Positions 11,286 through 23,500 of a stretch of 64,000 bases of DNA are shown here, in pieces. The notes beneath the pieces were generated by a model. That model ran no database searches, was not told where the DNA came from, and saw only the letters and a list, made by a program, of their open reading frames with translations. The stretch covers positions 26,063,205 to 26,127,204 of the forward strand of contig CM039463.1 of assembly GCA_022414725.1 (NCBI GenBank), given 5' to 3'. Position 1 is the first letter of the stretch. The number at the start of each line of letters is the position of its first letter. The position numbers and the translations under genes were made by a program. The stretch is from Microglena sp. YARC (lineage: Eukaryota > Chlorophyta > Chlorophyceae > Chlamydomonadales > Chlamydomonadaceae).

Positions 11286-14200
11286 GGAGAAAGAGCTTTG
11301 GTGCATGATAGAGTCCATAAGCCCCAGGTTCGAGGTGCCAAGGCCAGCCAACTACATTCCTCCAGTCAGCAGTCCAGGAGCATACTGCAACTCAGCTTCT
11401 ACCTACTCTCCGGGGCGGATCTTGGATTTCGGAGGAGGCTGTTTTGACGGAGGTGGTGGTTTTTACAGCCCCATGCAGCAGAGTCCTGCCGACAGCCCGG
11501 TATTCAGTCCCAATCATGGGTTTCGCCAACACAACGCCCATGGCAGCCCTCATGAAGCGCCCTTCAGCCCCAACCAACGCATCTACAGCCCCATTCAGAG
11601 CAAGCATGGCCACAATCATCACATCGCGCACCCACCCCACCAGCCGTTGCCGTTGCATCACATTGCTGTACGACAAGCTTTTATCCGCCATCAGCACCGC
11701 AACCAACCGCCAAGAGAGGCTGCAGATCAGGCTCCTCTTAATCTGCAGCAGCAACTGCATGTGAGTCCAGATGATCCACATGCAGATTGGGAGCAGCCAA
11801 CAGCAGCAGCCCGAGCGTGTTCGCTGCCCATTCAGTCACCCCTGCTTTGCCCATCACAGGGAGGGAGGGGCACAGCTGGTGGGTCAGTTACCGCACATGG
11901 GGGCATGACAGATGAAAAAACATTCCGAAGCCCTCCGCCGTTGAACAAGCAGCTAGGGGGCCATGTGCATTACTACCTCAACATGGCATGCAGCCCTGGC
12001 TCTCAGCAAGACAGCGCTCCTGGCCTCTCTAACTTGTCACCTGGATATTCACGCTTGCGCGTACGTACCAAGAGAGCAGAGCCGCCTTCAGCATTAGAGC
12101 TAGCTGACAGGGGAGCACGACGCCCCTCACACGGCTGTTCACGACTGCAAGCCATGGCCTGCGCAAGTGATTACGTCGCTCATCCCGCTGCGCCTTCCAA
12201 GTCATGCGCAGCAGGGGAAGAGACGTCCAGTTCTGAGATAGCGCAGGTGCATCTGTCGTCCATGTATTCTAGAAACACCGTCTCTAATGCTGTCCAGTCG
12301 CCAGCGACTTGTGGGCGCAGATCCCCAAGCCATACACCAGCGAATGATCCCCTAGCAACTGTACGAGTGGCGTCAGTGACACCAGAGCCAGCAGCCAAAG
12401 AAAGCAGCATAGTCAGCAAGCATGCTTTAGCATTCAGTGGCACCATCAGTCAGAAAAGAGGGGTGGCTGAATCCATTGCTGGGGTGGCTGCTGCCAATGG
12501 GCCTAGAGAGGGAGACAGCCCGGCAGTCCTTACCCCCATCTACCCACCTGCGCATGCTAAAGTCTATATCCAGGAGGAACATGGGGAGACTACCCACAGC
12601 CTCAGGAGGGGTGACCTGCAAGCCACTGCCCACCTCTCTGCTGTTCCAGGTGCTGCTCAGCGCGCTCGTATCAAGACACCCAGTGCGCCCCATCAATACC
12701 ACCACCACCAACCACCACCACCACCAAAGCAACGACAGCAGGAAGCTGTGTCCTCGCATACCCCAGCATGGGCGCTTGGGTGTGAGGAGCAAGGGGCAGG
12801 GCCTGCCATACCTGCAAGAGTCAGTGGTGCTGGAGGCGATGAAGAGGAGTGCCCCAGGCTAAGGTGGGTGAGCCCAAGCCAGTCGCCGTCTTCTCTCGCT
12901 ACCCAGGGACCCTCCTTGTGGTTCCCCCCCATCAAAGCCCCTACAAAGGTGACCTCTGCGAAGCAGATTCCCCTGGCGCAGGTGGTACACCCTTTGCTCA
13001 GGTCCCCAAGTGCACCCGAGTGCTGGAGGGGATCGGGTGGCGTTGTGAGCAAGCCGACTGTCAAGCCTGGGGCAGCTCTGAAGAGAACACTGTTCTCGGA
13101 GCAAGCTGCGTTGGTGTTGCATGAACCGCCTAGCTCAGGATCCCCTACTTCCCCAACGAACTCAACGGCTGTGTTTGATGCATCAGGAGCGCCGTTTGCG
13201 CTGAACCGGAAGTGGGCTGTCCAACCCTGCACATCCAACCTTCTGCCAGGGTTATCAGCTGTGATTGGGGCATCAGGAGCGCCGCGTGCGTTGGATCAGA
13301 AGTGGGCTTTCCAACCCTCCAAATCCAACCTTCTGTCAGAGCTGTTTCCAAGGTCGCAGACTGCGTCTCCTGCCAAGGAGGCGGTGGCAAACGGTCTTGA
13401 CGTAACCAGTCATCAGCATCATCAAAACAAGTTCAAGCTGGCCACCGACTGTCTGCCTGATAAGAATCCACCAGCTGTCAGTCAACTACCGAGAGTCATC
13501 AAACCATCTGTGGACCGTCAACGATGGGGTAGGCCAGTGTCTGCCGGGCCTCTTCTGGGGATGCCCATAGTCCCCGAGTTGCCAAAGTTGGTGAGTAGGA
13601 GGGTTGCATCTGCAGGCCCCCTAGTACCCTACCCACCTCCCTTTCCCAGGCCCCCATCTCCTCGCCCTCCACCTGCATACGTCATACCTACCAGACCGCA
13701 GCAAGCAGGCCAAGCGAGTTCCTCCACGCAAGTGCGTGCCGGTATGGCTGTTAACTCAAAAGACAGCAGGGTACCGATGCTTGCACCTCTAAAAGCTGGC
13801 CAGCCGCCAGTGAGGGGGCGCCTCAGGCCACATAAATCTGGTCTTTCTATACTACACTCGCAAAATGCCTACTCGCGGAATGCTGAACTCACAGAATACT
13901 GCACTCACAAAATACTGCACTCGCAAAATCCTTTGGCAATGGCCGTGGGCCCTGGTGTTGGTGTTGTGGTGGATTATATGAAGGCAAGGGTCTGGGCACC
14001 TGCCCCAGCTGCTGTCCCTCCTGTCAGACCTGCTTCATCCAGAGCAAGGATGAGTGGCCTTCCCCGTCCCACTCGGAACTCATCTGCAGCAGCTGATAGG
14101 CCGGCGTCGGGGCGTGGGGCTGATTCCGTGAGAGGAGGTGAGAACCGGCCACCTTCCGGTGCGTCATACCCTACCCGGCCCAGCTCTATCTACACTGCAC

Positions 14201-14529
14201 CAAAGAGGAATGTAACAGGTGATACAAACGATTGCATGCCTCGCCCCCTCTCCTATAGAAAAGAGGTTGAAGATAGTGTATCCTGGTTAGCTCGGAAGAA
14301 GAAGCCGCAAACGCAGCCTACTGATGACGATCATCGATCCAGTGTCAACGTTCGGCAGCAGCCATGGCTAAAGGACGAAGCCGTAGGGCAGCAGCAGCCT
14401 GCGTGGAACAAGGCCGAAGAAGGTCGTGGACACCGTGCATTGCCATTGCAACCTCACTCGGGGGACCTGAGGCAGCAACGAGATCAGAATAAGCAAGAAA
14501 CGTGGATGAAGGCTAGGGCGTTCGCTTGA
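11286..14529 (+). CDS. Exon 3 of disordered Ser/Pro/Gln-rich protein; 1081 residues to the stop
   Basis: The acceptor is TTTGTCCACAG|GGAGAAAG. The phase-2 join with exon 2 gives ...SPPYEEKELWCMIES..., continuing without a stop to TGA at 14527-14529. The first third repeats aromatic-SP motifs (YSPMQQSP, FSPNHGF, FSPNQRIYSPIQSK). The middle carries a 30-residue tandem duplication at residues about 845-874 and 875-904 (ASGAP..AL..KWA.QP..SNLL in both). A short repeat-derived insert lies near 13850-13935. Four Trp-centred motifs sit near the C-terminus at W1217, W1244, W1257 and W1290 (SWLARKKK, PWLKDEA, AWNKAEE, TWMKARA). Such proteins are usually scaffolds, linkers or cytoskeleton- or RNA-associated. 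The function is unknown, and I recognise no Pfam-type domain. Confidence 0.7.
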
Positions 14530-15898
14530 CAGAACCAAGTGCAACTTGATGACATCTTTTGAGAGGGGCCACTGGAGTTCTTAGTTCCTTCTGCGGTTAC
14601 AATTTGAATCTGGTTACATGGCTCCAGCCTTTAAGGCTGCTCGCCGTCTTTGGCAGTAACATAATCAGTTATTATCAAATTCAAATTCAGCGGGTAGGAA
14701 TGCAAATGTGTGATTGCATTCTGTGCTCAAGAGTGTGGTGTAGTTGTATTTATACCACACATGTTTACTGGACCCGCAGACTGTGAGCGGCCTGAAGACC
14801 TCTGGTTGACCATGTTATCAGACCCAAATCTGAAGCAATGCAATTGTCAGTGAGATTCTCGGTTGAGCACGGCAAAGGTAGAGAGAAGCTTGAGCATGGA
14901 GGCAAAGGTAGAGAGTAGCTTGAGCATGGCAAAGATAGAGAGTAGCTTGAGCATGGCAACGATTGAAAGTAGCTTGAGCATGGCAAAGATAGAGAGTAGC
15001 TTGAGCATGGCAAAGGTAGAAAGTAACTCAGCACGCTGTGGAATCCAGCGTCCGGAGTGAGAGTGACATCGAGGGTGTTCTGAGATACTTGTGTATATGT
15101 ATGTGTGTATTGATTTATTTAATTATTATTGATTGATTCGACTTGAACGAGTGCGCTGGCAGGCCTCCCTACGCTGTACTGACCTTTTTGCTGCTCCCTA
15201 CGTACCCTCTCTCCCTCATTCCTTTCCTTCCTTCCCCCCGCCCCCACCCTAAACACATGCAGACACACACATTCCCCTCCCTCTCCACCACACCACCCCG
15301 AACACGCTGATCAGCACTTTGCTCTGTACCATCTGAGAAGAGGCACTGCTGACTCAAATTAATTGATATTTTGCTTCTGTATATACGAACTTGGTGCATA
15401 TTACTATTCAAAACAATGACGCTTATTCCCTGTTGTTTCCCAGCAAGGTTGGCAACAATCTGCTTTAGTGTTTAGTGTTGCTTTCAGTTGCCTGATTTGC
15501 AATCTTATATTTGCCTGGCTTGCCTATCCTCCAGGCTTGTCTATCTTCTATGTGACTGGGTTGCATATCTTCCTAGCTTGCATATCTTATATTTGTGCTG
15601 GGAGTCTAGGTTACGGTAGTCTCAGTTAGACGCGTTCGAGGGATGAGAGACAAGAGGACTGCGAGACTATGAAGACCATCGTCTCACAATATCTGGTGCA
15701 TATGTTGTGTTGAGAGATACCCCATCCCACGTGGGGCTTCCCATGTACCTCCTCCAGTCTGCCATTCATTGGTTATTGTGCAAGTTGAATTTAATCATTT
15801 CGTGTTTTTCGGCCACCTGCCTGGGCTGCTCACCTTGAACTTGAACTTGGGTACATAGATTCAGCCAGAAATTTGGGCTGCTCGCCGTCTCCCAATTC

Positions 15899-15899
<1 letters not shown>

Positions 15900-15937
<38 letters not shown>
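15900..15937. repeat. C38 homopolymer
   Basis: This is an uninterrupted run of 38 cytosines. It is one of many long C or G runs in the window. Confidence 0.95.
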
Positions 15938-15940
<3 letters not shown>

Positions 15941-16746
15941 CGTGTAAGATACCTAGAGCAACTTGAACTTGGACATGGTAACATGTCTCCAGCCTTTAAA
16001 GCTGCACGCCGTATTCGGCAGTAACGTAATCAGATCAGAGCATTCTTAATTTATCATCCAAATGTGCTTTATCCAATCGCCCCACCGGAAGCAGGGGGCA
16101 GTGGAGCACACAAGGTGGATCCGAACCCATGATCGGGATGTGGAGGCCATTTTTATACCCCGCTCTATCACTACTGGGGATTCTTTTGAAAATATGAGGG
16201 AGGCTTATTCATCATGTGTCAATAAAGGATTTGATTGTTACATGGTTTTTCAGCCAACTCGGACTTGGTTACATAGCTCCAGCCAGCAATTGGGCTGCTC
16301 GCTGTCTTTGGCAGCTGAATACAATACCAGGGAAATGTAAACGTTATCAAAACAGACAACAGTCTATCAAATGTCCAGCCAACTCTGGGCTGCTCACATT
16401 CTTCAAATTCCAAGCCCCCCCAATGCGATAGCCTCGTAAGAGAAGGAGCACACTGCGGTAAACAGATTATACCGTTTAAATACTGTATACACATGTACTG
16501 TACGAGCGTAATGTTGGACTTCGATGGTTACATCACTGCTTGCCGTTTTTGGCAATTTCAAACAACATATCCAAGAACTATACCGTATTCAATTTGATCG
16601 CTCCGAGAACCTTCAAACTAACGACAGAACAAATTAAACGAGGTAACAAGGCTATGCGACAGGGCACCTTCCCATGAATACAAATATGACTGCATGCAAA
16701 GAGCATAAGAGTGTTTGACCTGGCCAGATTTCCCATGGCTGCATAC

Positions 16747-16941
16747 CAGGGTACTTCAAAGCGCCCGCTTTTGCGTGCTGGCGCGCTGCCTTTTTAAGCC
16801 CCACTGCACGTTTCACACAGTTTTTTTACCCCCCTGTGGGCGCAGCGCGCAGTTTTTGCGCCTTTTGCACTAAAAAGCGCCGACAAATTTGACGTTAGTG
16901 CGCTTTGAGCGCTGATGAATTTGGCAAGAAGTAGTACCCTG
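16747..16941. mobile_element. hAT-like MITE, copy 1, with perfect 8-bp target duplication
   Basis: The termini are CAGGGTACTTC and (inverted) CAGGGTACTACTTC. The 8-bp direct repeat CTGCATAC flanks the element on both sides (16739-16746 and 16942-16949). The 195-bp interior is rich in GCGC/TTTTGCGC sequence and has no coding capacity. The 8-bp duplication and CAG-initial ends are those of hAT-superfamily elements. Further copies lie at 24286 and 36032. Confidence 0.85.
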
Positions 16942-17204
16942 CTGCATACAAAGAAATGTAAAGCGTGCTGTTCTTCAGTTCTTGTCTTCGTGCTTTAAAG
17001 GTAGATTGATCAAAGAACCCAGGGGTGTACAACATAGCAAGTATGAAGCCTGCTGGTGTTCAAAGAAACTTGATCTGATAAATGAAAAGCACTTTACTTG
17101 TACCTTGGGAGGCAAGTTCTATGGCAGCTTGATAAGGTAAATCAGATACTTCAGCACCAGCTTGAACAAACGGGTGGTACACATAGTGGGTTACATAGAT
17201 AGAC

Positions 17205-17342
17205 AATGCTACTAACAAAAGGTTTGTAAAGTTCGATATCAAATATCTTACGATACATCTAAATACCACATCATATACCGTACAGGTATCATACAATATA
17301 TTGCATGATAGTTATACTGCTAGTATGATATTGACAACCCTA
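17205..17342. mobile_element. TAGGGTTGTCAA inverted-repeat element, partial copy
   Basis: It is an AT-rich stretch of ATATCGTAC-like palindromes ending GATATTGACAACCCTA, the right terminus seen also at 46632-46647 and 62338-62352. The left end is not clear. Confidence 0.5.
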
Positions 17343-17370
17343 GTTAAATTTTACACATTGCATGTTACAT

Positions 17371-18915
17371 TTAATCATGGGAGCTGTCACCAGCTGGCGC
17401 ATGCACAAAGAGTGGGCCCAACACACGAGCCGCCATGACTGCAAAGCCAAGCACTATGACGGACACAGCAACCCCCTGGCTGCAAATGTCCCACAACCTG
17501 GAGCTTGTGGGGCCTTCACCTTGCGCTTGCGTCCTGGCCACCTGGATGCTATATATCATGAGCACGCCTGGCACTATGAAGCACACAACAGTTCCCTCTA
17601 CGCTGCCGACAAAAGTGAGAACCGCCCACATACTAGGAATGAAGACAGCAATGGCATAAGCTAGCATGAGAAGGAACCACGTGACCGGGGCAAAGTATTT
17701 GTCTTCTTGGGACTTCCCATCTACTTTGTGAGTGAAGATGAGTCCGCTGAATGACTCCCGGAGTGGGTACATGTTAAGGACCGATGAGCCAACTAGTGAC
17801 GTCACATATCCCAAGCGGACAGTGTACGAGATGGCCGCAGCTGCCACTGGGCCCACTAGTGGTGTTAGGGATGGCACGCACAGGTTCTTTAGGATATCCT
17901 CTTCGATGCCATCACCAAACACGGTATATGATGCGTACGAGATGAAGAGGTAGAAAGAGGTGACAATGAGCAAAGTGGCTGCTACAATCCTGTCTAGCGT
18001 GGCCAGGGAGAATGGCCGTTGCATGGATGCGAGGGGCAATATGTTCTGGTGACAAGCATCAGCTGAGATGAGGATGGGAAGGATGCCGAGGATAGCTAAG
18101 AATCGAGTGGTGGTATCGTCCCCTAATGCTGGCAGGTTGGGTCCCCAAGCTGGAGCATGCGCTTTGCCCTGCATCACCGCACTCATGGCCAGAAAAAGGA
18201 GGGAAGTGCCAAAGGCAGCTAGGGCCACCAGCCCTGTCGCGTTGAGCCAGTTGACAGTGGCAATGTCTTTTTTCAGTGACAGGGGGCCCAGCACGAAGAC
18301 CACGAAGCCAGCTAGCACAAGTGGCCTCCACAGCATCCATGCAGCTAGCTCAGGGTTGAGGTTGAGGGCAGAAACTAGATCAGTCAGCACACCAGGTAGG
18401 CCTTCTGACCCAAGAAGGGAATCACCAATTATGTTAATAAACATGATCGAGTATCCAAAGGTACAGCCGACAAGGAAGAGGCTGAGGATGTCCGCCACTC
18501 GAGGGCCCAGGGTCACCTCAACCAGATCTGAGTAGGTCATACGAACCGCCACAAGTCCTGTGAAGTGATCAAGCTGGCCCTCTTCTAGTTCCCTGCCACC
18601 ACTAGCTAAGCCGCCTGATAACGCCTCAGCTGACTCAGCATCTGTCAACAGGGCCTGGGCCTGCCGATGGTGTAGTGCCTGGCGGTACGCCGCTAGCATT
18701 CCTCGGCTGACAGTCACCCAGGTCAGGGTTCCAATTAGGGCCAACAGGCTGACACCTGGCCACAGGCCAAGTAGGCAGCAGGCACGAGGTAGAGCCATGA
18801 GACCAACACCAAGGATAGCTTTGGTCAAATTTACCACACAGAACCAGAAGTTGGACGTTACTGGCTCCTGGGCTCCCAGCAGGGGGACGTCCTCGTCAGG
18901 AGTCGCTGCCACCAT
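17371..18915 (-). CDS. AAAP-family amino acid permease (SLC38/AVT-like)
   Basis: This is an intronless frame of 514 residues from ATG 18915 to TAA at 17371-17373. The frame extends 13 codons further upstream but has no ATG there. AAAP proteins (Pfam Aa_trans) are 10-11-helix secondary transporters of neutral or other amino acids, in plasma or vacuolar membranes. Residues 29-43 carry the N-terminal family signature N-L-T-K-A-I-L-G-V-G-L-M-A-L-P. About eleven hydrophobic segments follow, among them FGYSIMFINIIGDSLL, WRPLVLAGFVVFVLGPLSL, FLAILGILPILISADACHQN and FYLFISYASYTVFGDGI, as in SLC38/AVT6 members. A 60-residue hydrophilic loop sits between the second and third helices. The N-terminal PDEDVPLL stretch resembles a dileucine sorting signal. 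Substrate and membrane cannot be told from sequence. No neighbouring gene looks related in function. Confidence 0.9.
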   Translation of the reverse strand: MVAATPDEDVPLLGAQEPVTSNFWFCVVNLTKAILGVGLMALPRACCLLGLWPGVSLLALIGTLTWVTVSRGMLAAYRQALHHRQAQALLTDAESAEALSGGLASGGRELEEGQLDHFTGLVAVRMTYSDLVEVTLGPRVADILSLFLVGCTFGYSIMFINIIGDSLLGSEGLPGVLTDLVSALNLNPELAAWMLWRPLVLAGFVVFVLGPLSLKKDIATVNWLNATGLVALAAFGTSLLFLAMSAVMQGKAHAPAWGPNLPALGDDTTTRFLAILGILPILISADACHQNILPLASMQRPFSLATLDRIVAATLLIVTSFYLFISYASYTVFGDGIEEDILKNLCVPSLTPLVGPVAAAAISYTVRLGYVTSLVGSSVLNMYPLRESFSGLIFTHKVDGKSQEDKYFAPVTWFLLMLAYAIAVFIPSMWAVLTFVGSVEGTVVCFIVPGVLMIYSIQVARTQAQGEGPTSSRLWDICSQGVAVSVIVLGFAVMAARVLGPLFVHAPAGDSSHD

Positions 18916-20589
18916 TCTGATTATATTATCTATACAGAGGTACTGGTATGTCACTCTCTCTCACCCATTGGGCGTGCCTCAGTGTTGCAGGGAGTGCGTG
19001 GCTGGGACTGAGAGGCAGGTATGGAGGCTATATTTCCTAGTATGGATAAGACGTAGTGTTCCACAGTTTTTATGCTCGGTTCATGTATACAGAAGGCTTG
19101 GAACGGTCTTACTTTGGGGGCACGTTCATGCACGTACATGTGACGCCAAGCACCCCATAATTCCTGCGCCAGGCCTAAATTCAGCTGCTGCGCTTCTAAC
19201 CGGACCTCTGTGTATTGCTTCTCACAAATCCTACGACACCCACACCGTTCTCTATTCCTCGCGATAATTATGAATGGCGACTGAGGTCGTCGCGCATCAA
19301 TGCAACCAAAAGTCTAATGGGAACAACATGGGTGGTGGCCAGGAGGAAATTAAATTAGTCGACGGGTCAGGCTGTAGGACTGGGTTGGTTGCGGAACGTC
19401 TTGTCTTGTCGCACTAGGCCAATTAGCAACTGTTCAGAATTCGTGGTGGGCCTGGCTGGACGATATTGGCTGCCGGTAGCTGGACCATATTGGCTGGACG
19501 ATATTGGCTGCCGGTAGCTGGACCCCGGTTCAGGGGGCACTCCCTGGGGGCACTCAGGGGCCAAAGCTACAGTCAGGGGGGCGGCAAAAAATCGTTCGAC
19601 CAAGCCTGGGCCAAGGCATTTTTACTGCGCTGCGCGTTGCCGATGTTTAGCGCTCATAACTTCGATGATACCTTTTCCAGCAAACCCCGGGTTGAATCCC
19701 AACTGTTGAATGCATCAATCCTCTCAGCTCTGAAACCTCAGCTTTCCCCAGGGAGCAAAATCAGCTTTTCCCAGGGAGCACCGCTACTCGCTCCGAGGTG
19801 CGCTATCTTTTTTACAGCTCTTATCAAGCCTTTCTGGTCTATTGGAATCGCTTTTCCTCGAGCAGATGTTCCTAACACAAGGTACGGGTTCCGTCAACCT
19901 TGACGTGCGCAGGACGGCAGGAGACGAAGTGATGATGAGCTCGACTTCTCGCTGTGGACGTTCATTACGTCATCCTTGCCAATGCTGGTGCATTTAAAGC
20001 ACCTGCTTTGCTGACACTTCGCGGAAATGTGACTATTACACTTTTATCGCACATTTAGCTCCACCGTTAGCACCCAGCACGAGCCTAAGGGCGCTAAAAA
20101 CGTGTCACATCCACTACATACGCGCATGCGAAACGCTGAACCGCGGCTAAAGTATCGATGTAGCGCTGAAAGTGCTTTCCTCGATGTTTGTCACTCTATC
20201 TGGCAGTGTGATGCCCTAACATCTGCAAAGGTGCAAGTGCTCACTCTTGGGATGCATGTACTGACCAAAACACAATTTAGAATGGTGCATGCGTCACACC
20301 CAGTAATAATAAATAAAAAAAGAGAACGCCTAGAGGGGCGTGGTGTTAAGGGGACCCTCCCGTACGCCGCAGTTGGGGAAAGTCACCATGGCAGGCATAG
20401 TAAGTGTCACCCTCCTGGCAGTGCGGATTACTTCATGCAGCGTGTCGCAAGAAAGCTGGTATTGGAGGCAGTATATTCTATGTGCAGCTTAGAGATGAGT
20501 TTGTCTACCTGGTCTCGACTGATCCCTAAGGTGGAGAGATTGGTAATAGTTGTGATGGGTATGTTGGTCACTCTATATGGCAATGGTAC
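18916..20589. other. Intergenic region
   Basis: It includes the permease promoter and leader side (18916-19280). A 35-bp tandem repeat (GGCTGGACGATATTGGCTGCCGGTAGCTGGACC) lies at 19452-19523. The remaining open frames show no family resemblance. Confidence 0.5.
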
Positions 20590-23500
20590 CTTTGGTGAAG
20601 ACTAGGCAGTGGACAAGGAATCCTTGTTGTTGAAGGATATGCTGAACGCTTTTTTCTTGGAATTTGATGTAGTGGTTAGTGTCTAAGCAGGAGCCCAGTT
20701 CAACTAGGTAGGCTTTTCTTGGTTTGGATTCGTCGTCAATGAGGAGGAGGTCAGGCCTATATTTATCCCATGTGGTTTTGGTAAGATCAGGGGGGTTGCG
20801 GGTGGATGGGGGTCTGGTTGGGATGTCGGATGTCGCCTCACATGTGCCTGCATCCATACACATGAGGAGGGCCCCCAGAGCTTCCCTGGCTACTGCCTTT
20901 TGGATGAGTTGGACCGCCTTATTGTGTCTGTTAATATACATCCTTTGAATACATGGTGTCTTCAACCAGGAAGGATATGGCCAGCTCCATCCTGTGCTTT
21001 GCAACAATGAGGGCAGTTATCATGAGAGGGGTGCTGGTGTTGGTACCATCAGGGCGTTTGTATCTGTACGCCAGTTTTCTAGTCCATGGGCGTCCCCACC
21101 TGGCCTTGTGGATTTGATTTTTTTGCCACCATTTGATGTCGGTGGTTTGCCAGAAGCGATAACGAGCTTGAGGGAGGAGGAAGGGGTTAGCTTGCTCCCA
21201 CAAAGAGGAGTATATGCCCGTGGTGTTGGCCTGCCCGGTGTGCAAGTGGGTGGGGAGGTTAGCCTGGATACCCTTTGTGATATTGTTGGCCGGGTGCCGG
21301 GGGAGCTGGTCCCTGTTGATAGATTTGGGGGGCTGGACTGAGGATTCCAGTGCATGCTCAGGCTGTTGACACAGATTACTCGCCCCCCAAGATACACACA
21401 GCTGATGGGATCCATAAGCAACTTGGGCCAGGCTGTCAGAGCTAGGGCATGTGCTTGGACCAGAGCTGCTTGTAGACAGATGCCCCACTGGATGGTGGGT
21501 CTGTCAGTGCTGGAGACTGTGGGGTAGGAGTGTACCATGTAGTGCAGTCTGCCGATGTGCTTGAGGAGAGGGCCACAGACTGATGATGGACTGGTGTGCA
21601 TGATTCTGCTTGGGAATTTGTATTTCTCAGACACCAGTTGGCTGGGGAATTGGGGCTCAAAGTTGCTGAGAATCTTGGGAAGGGGGAGCCTTGGCCTGAT
21701 GCTGAAGGCTCTAGATTAATGGGAGTTGTTGAGGTTGGTCAGCATGGTCCCAAATCTTGTCCTGGTACTGCCAGAGTTGTTGAGGAAGTGGACTGGGGCC
21801 AGATTTATGTTAACCTGGGAAAGGGGGTCCTGGGGAAACAGTGAAGTTGGGGAAACCCACTCATTAAAAGATCTTGCAGGGGAGAGTTCTGACTGTGTGC
21901 AGGATCCATGTCCATCTATGGGATTGTGAGTATCTTCAGAGCATGTTCTGGCTTGGTCCATGAGAAGCTCCATCTCTGACCTGGCTTCTTCACGGGTCAG
22001 GGTGTGGAGTGCATCAAAGGGAATAGTGGGGAGCTGTTGAACATACGGTGCTATGTTGATGTCATCTAGCATGGAGGAAGTGGAGCACGGATCTTGTGTG
22101 AGATGTTCTTGGAGTTGTGATGAGAATTCCCCCCCCATGATCTGTTATGAGCAGGGCTGGTAGGCAGACAGGCAGCAGATCAGGCAGGAGTTCATCATCA
22201 TTGGCAGGGACTAGGGGTTGGAGATCTTCAGCGTTATCACTGCCAGTGTGGTCCTGCTGGGGTATGGAGGTGGTGACAGAGACATCATCACTGTAGGGCA
22301 AGGGAGAGTGTGTAACCATCATGATGTGGACTGATCAGGTGGGGGAGGTGGAGGGAAGGGGAGAGGAGGAGGCAGGGGGGAAAGGGAGGGGAGGGGAGGA
22401 GGTAGGACGTGAGGGAGGAGGGGAGGGGGAGGGAGGGGAATGAGAGTGGGAGAAGGAGGGAGGGGAATGAGAGTGGTATGGAATCCTAGGGGTGTTGGTA
22501 AAGAAGAGGCCATGCCTCTTGGTGCAGATGAGGAGCTTCTTGGATCCCAATTTGCTGGGAATGGAGATGGTGGCAGCAAACAGGTCATGTTGACTTGGAG
22601 GCTGGGGGAGAACTTGTGGGCTGCAGTTATGCTAATGATGTTGCCTGTGGTCTTGGGTGGAGCTAGCAACACATCATTGATGACCTTTGATGTATGCTTT
22701 TCCCTTCTGATGGCAGAGGAGAGGTGCTGCTCCTAGGTCAGGCAGCTGGAGGCTAATGGGCTGTGGGAGATCCTGAACATCATGCAAATATGAGGGGTTA
22801 CTTGTGACGTGGGAGTGGGCTACAGTGTCTAAAAGCCATTCTGTCTGGAGAGCTGTTTGGAAGGGATCACTGTCATCATCATCACTGTCACTTGATTCTC
22901 CTACTAGTTCTAGTAGATCATCCTCTATCAGGCAGGAAGTGTCATCAGGAGGGACGGGTGTGTGGGACAGGTGTTTGGACTTGCCTCTTGGTGAATCTGC
23001 ATACTGCATGGGTTGAGCGCCATCAATCATAGCCAGGGCCATGAAGTTGTGTTCATCCTCATCCTCAGTAGACTCTGAGGTTGAGCCATCAGCATCAGCC
23101 ACATGTGCATGTCTGCCTCTGCTCTGACGCATCCTTGGTCTTGTGGTCCTGCCCTCTCTCTTAAGAGATCTGGACTTGGATTTGTACTTGCTGGCTGACC
23201 TCTGGTTGTCCTCACATTGGCCAAGGGGTGATGGAGAACCTCGGTCAGCAGTGGTGGATGCAGGTCTGTGTGCCAAGTCAGTGTCCTCACTTGGGCATTG
23301 GAGGGAGTTGTGACCAAACCCTCCACAGTTCTAGCAGGGCATCTTCTTAGATGATACACTATCCTTCCTAGGGTTGGTGTTGTGCTTGTAGTAGGAATCC
23401 CTGCTCCTGTAGGCTGCAGCTGCCAAATGCTCAGTCTCTTTAGGAGATGTGGTATTGTCAGAGATTTGGTTAGCAACCTGGTACCTAGTGATCTGTGCTT

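Larger units (their letters stand above)
14530..17370. other. Intergenic region
   Basis: I see no gene. It contains about six 27-30 bp repeats 'GGCAAAGATAGAGAGTAGCTTGAGCAT' (about 14868-15030), a C38 run at 15900-15937, a 195-bp hAT-like element at 16747-16941, and the right end (GATATTGACAACCCTA) of a TAGGGTTGTCAA element ending at about 17342, 28 bp from the permease stop codon. Dispersed fragments 'ACATGGCTCCAGCC...GGCTGCTCGCCGTCTTTGGCAG' recur at 14615, 15855, 15983, 16258 and 16370. Confidence 0.6.

Noticed and set aside
12180..13390. Several frames of 80-180 codons opposite to or out of frame with the 11.3-14.5 kb exon
   Set aside because: They are shadows of the 1081-codon exon, which has consistent splice phase with two upstream exons.
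18915..18954. Permease start 13 codons further upstream
   Set aside because: The codon there is GTG. The first ATG in frame is at 18915 and leads directly into the family N-terminus.
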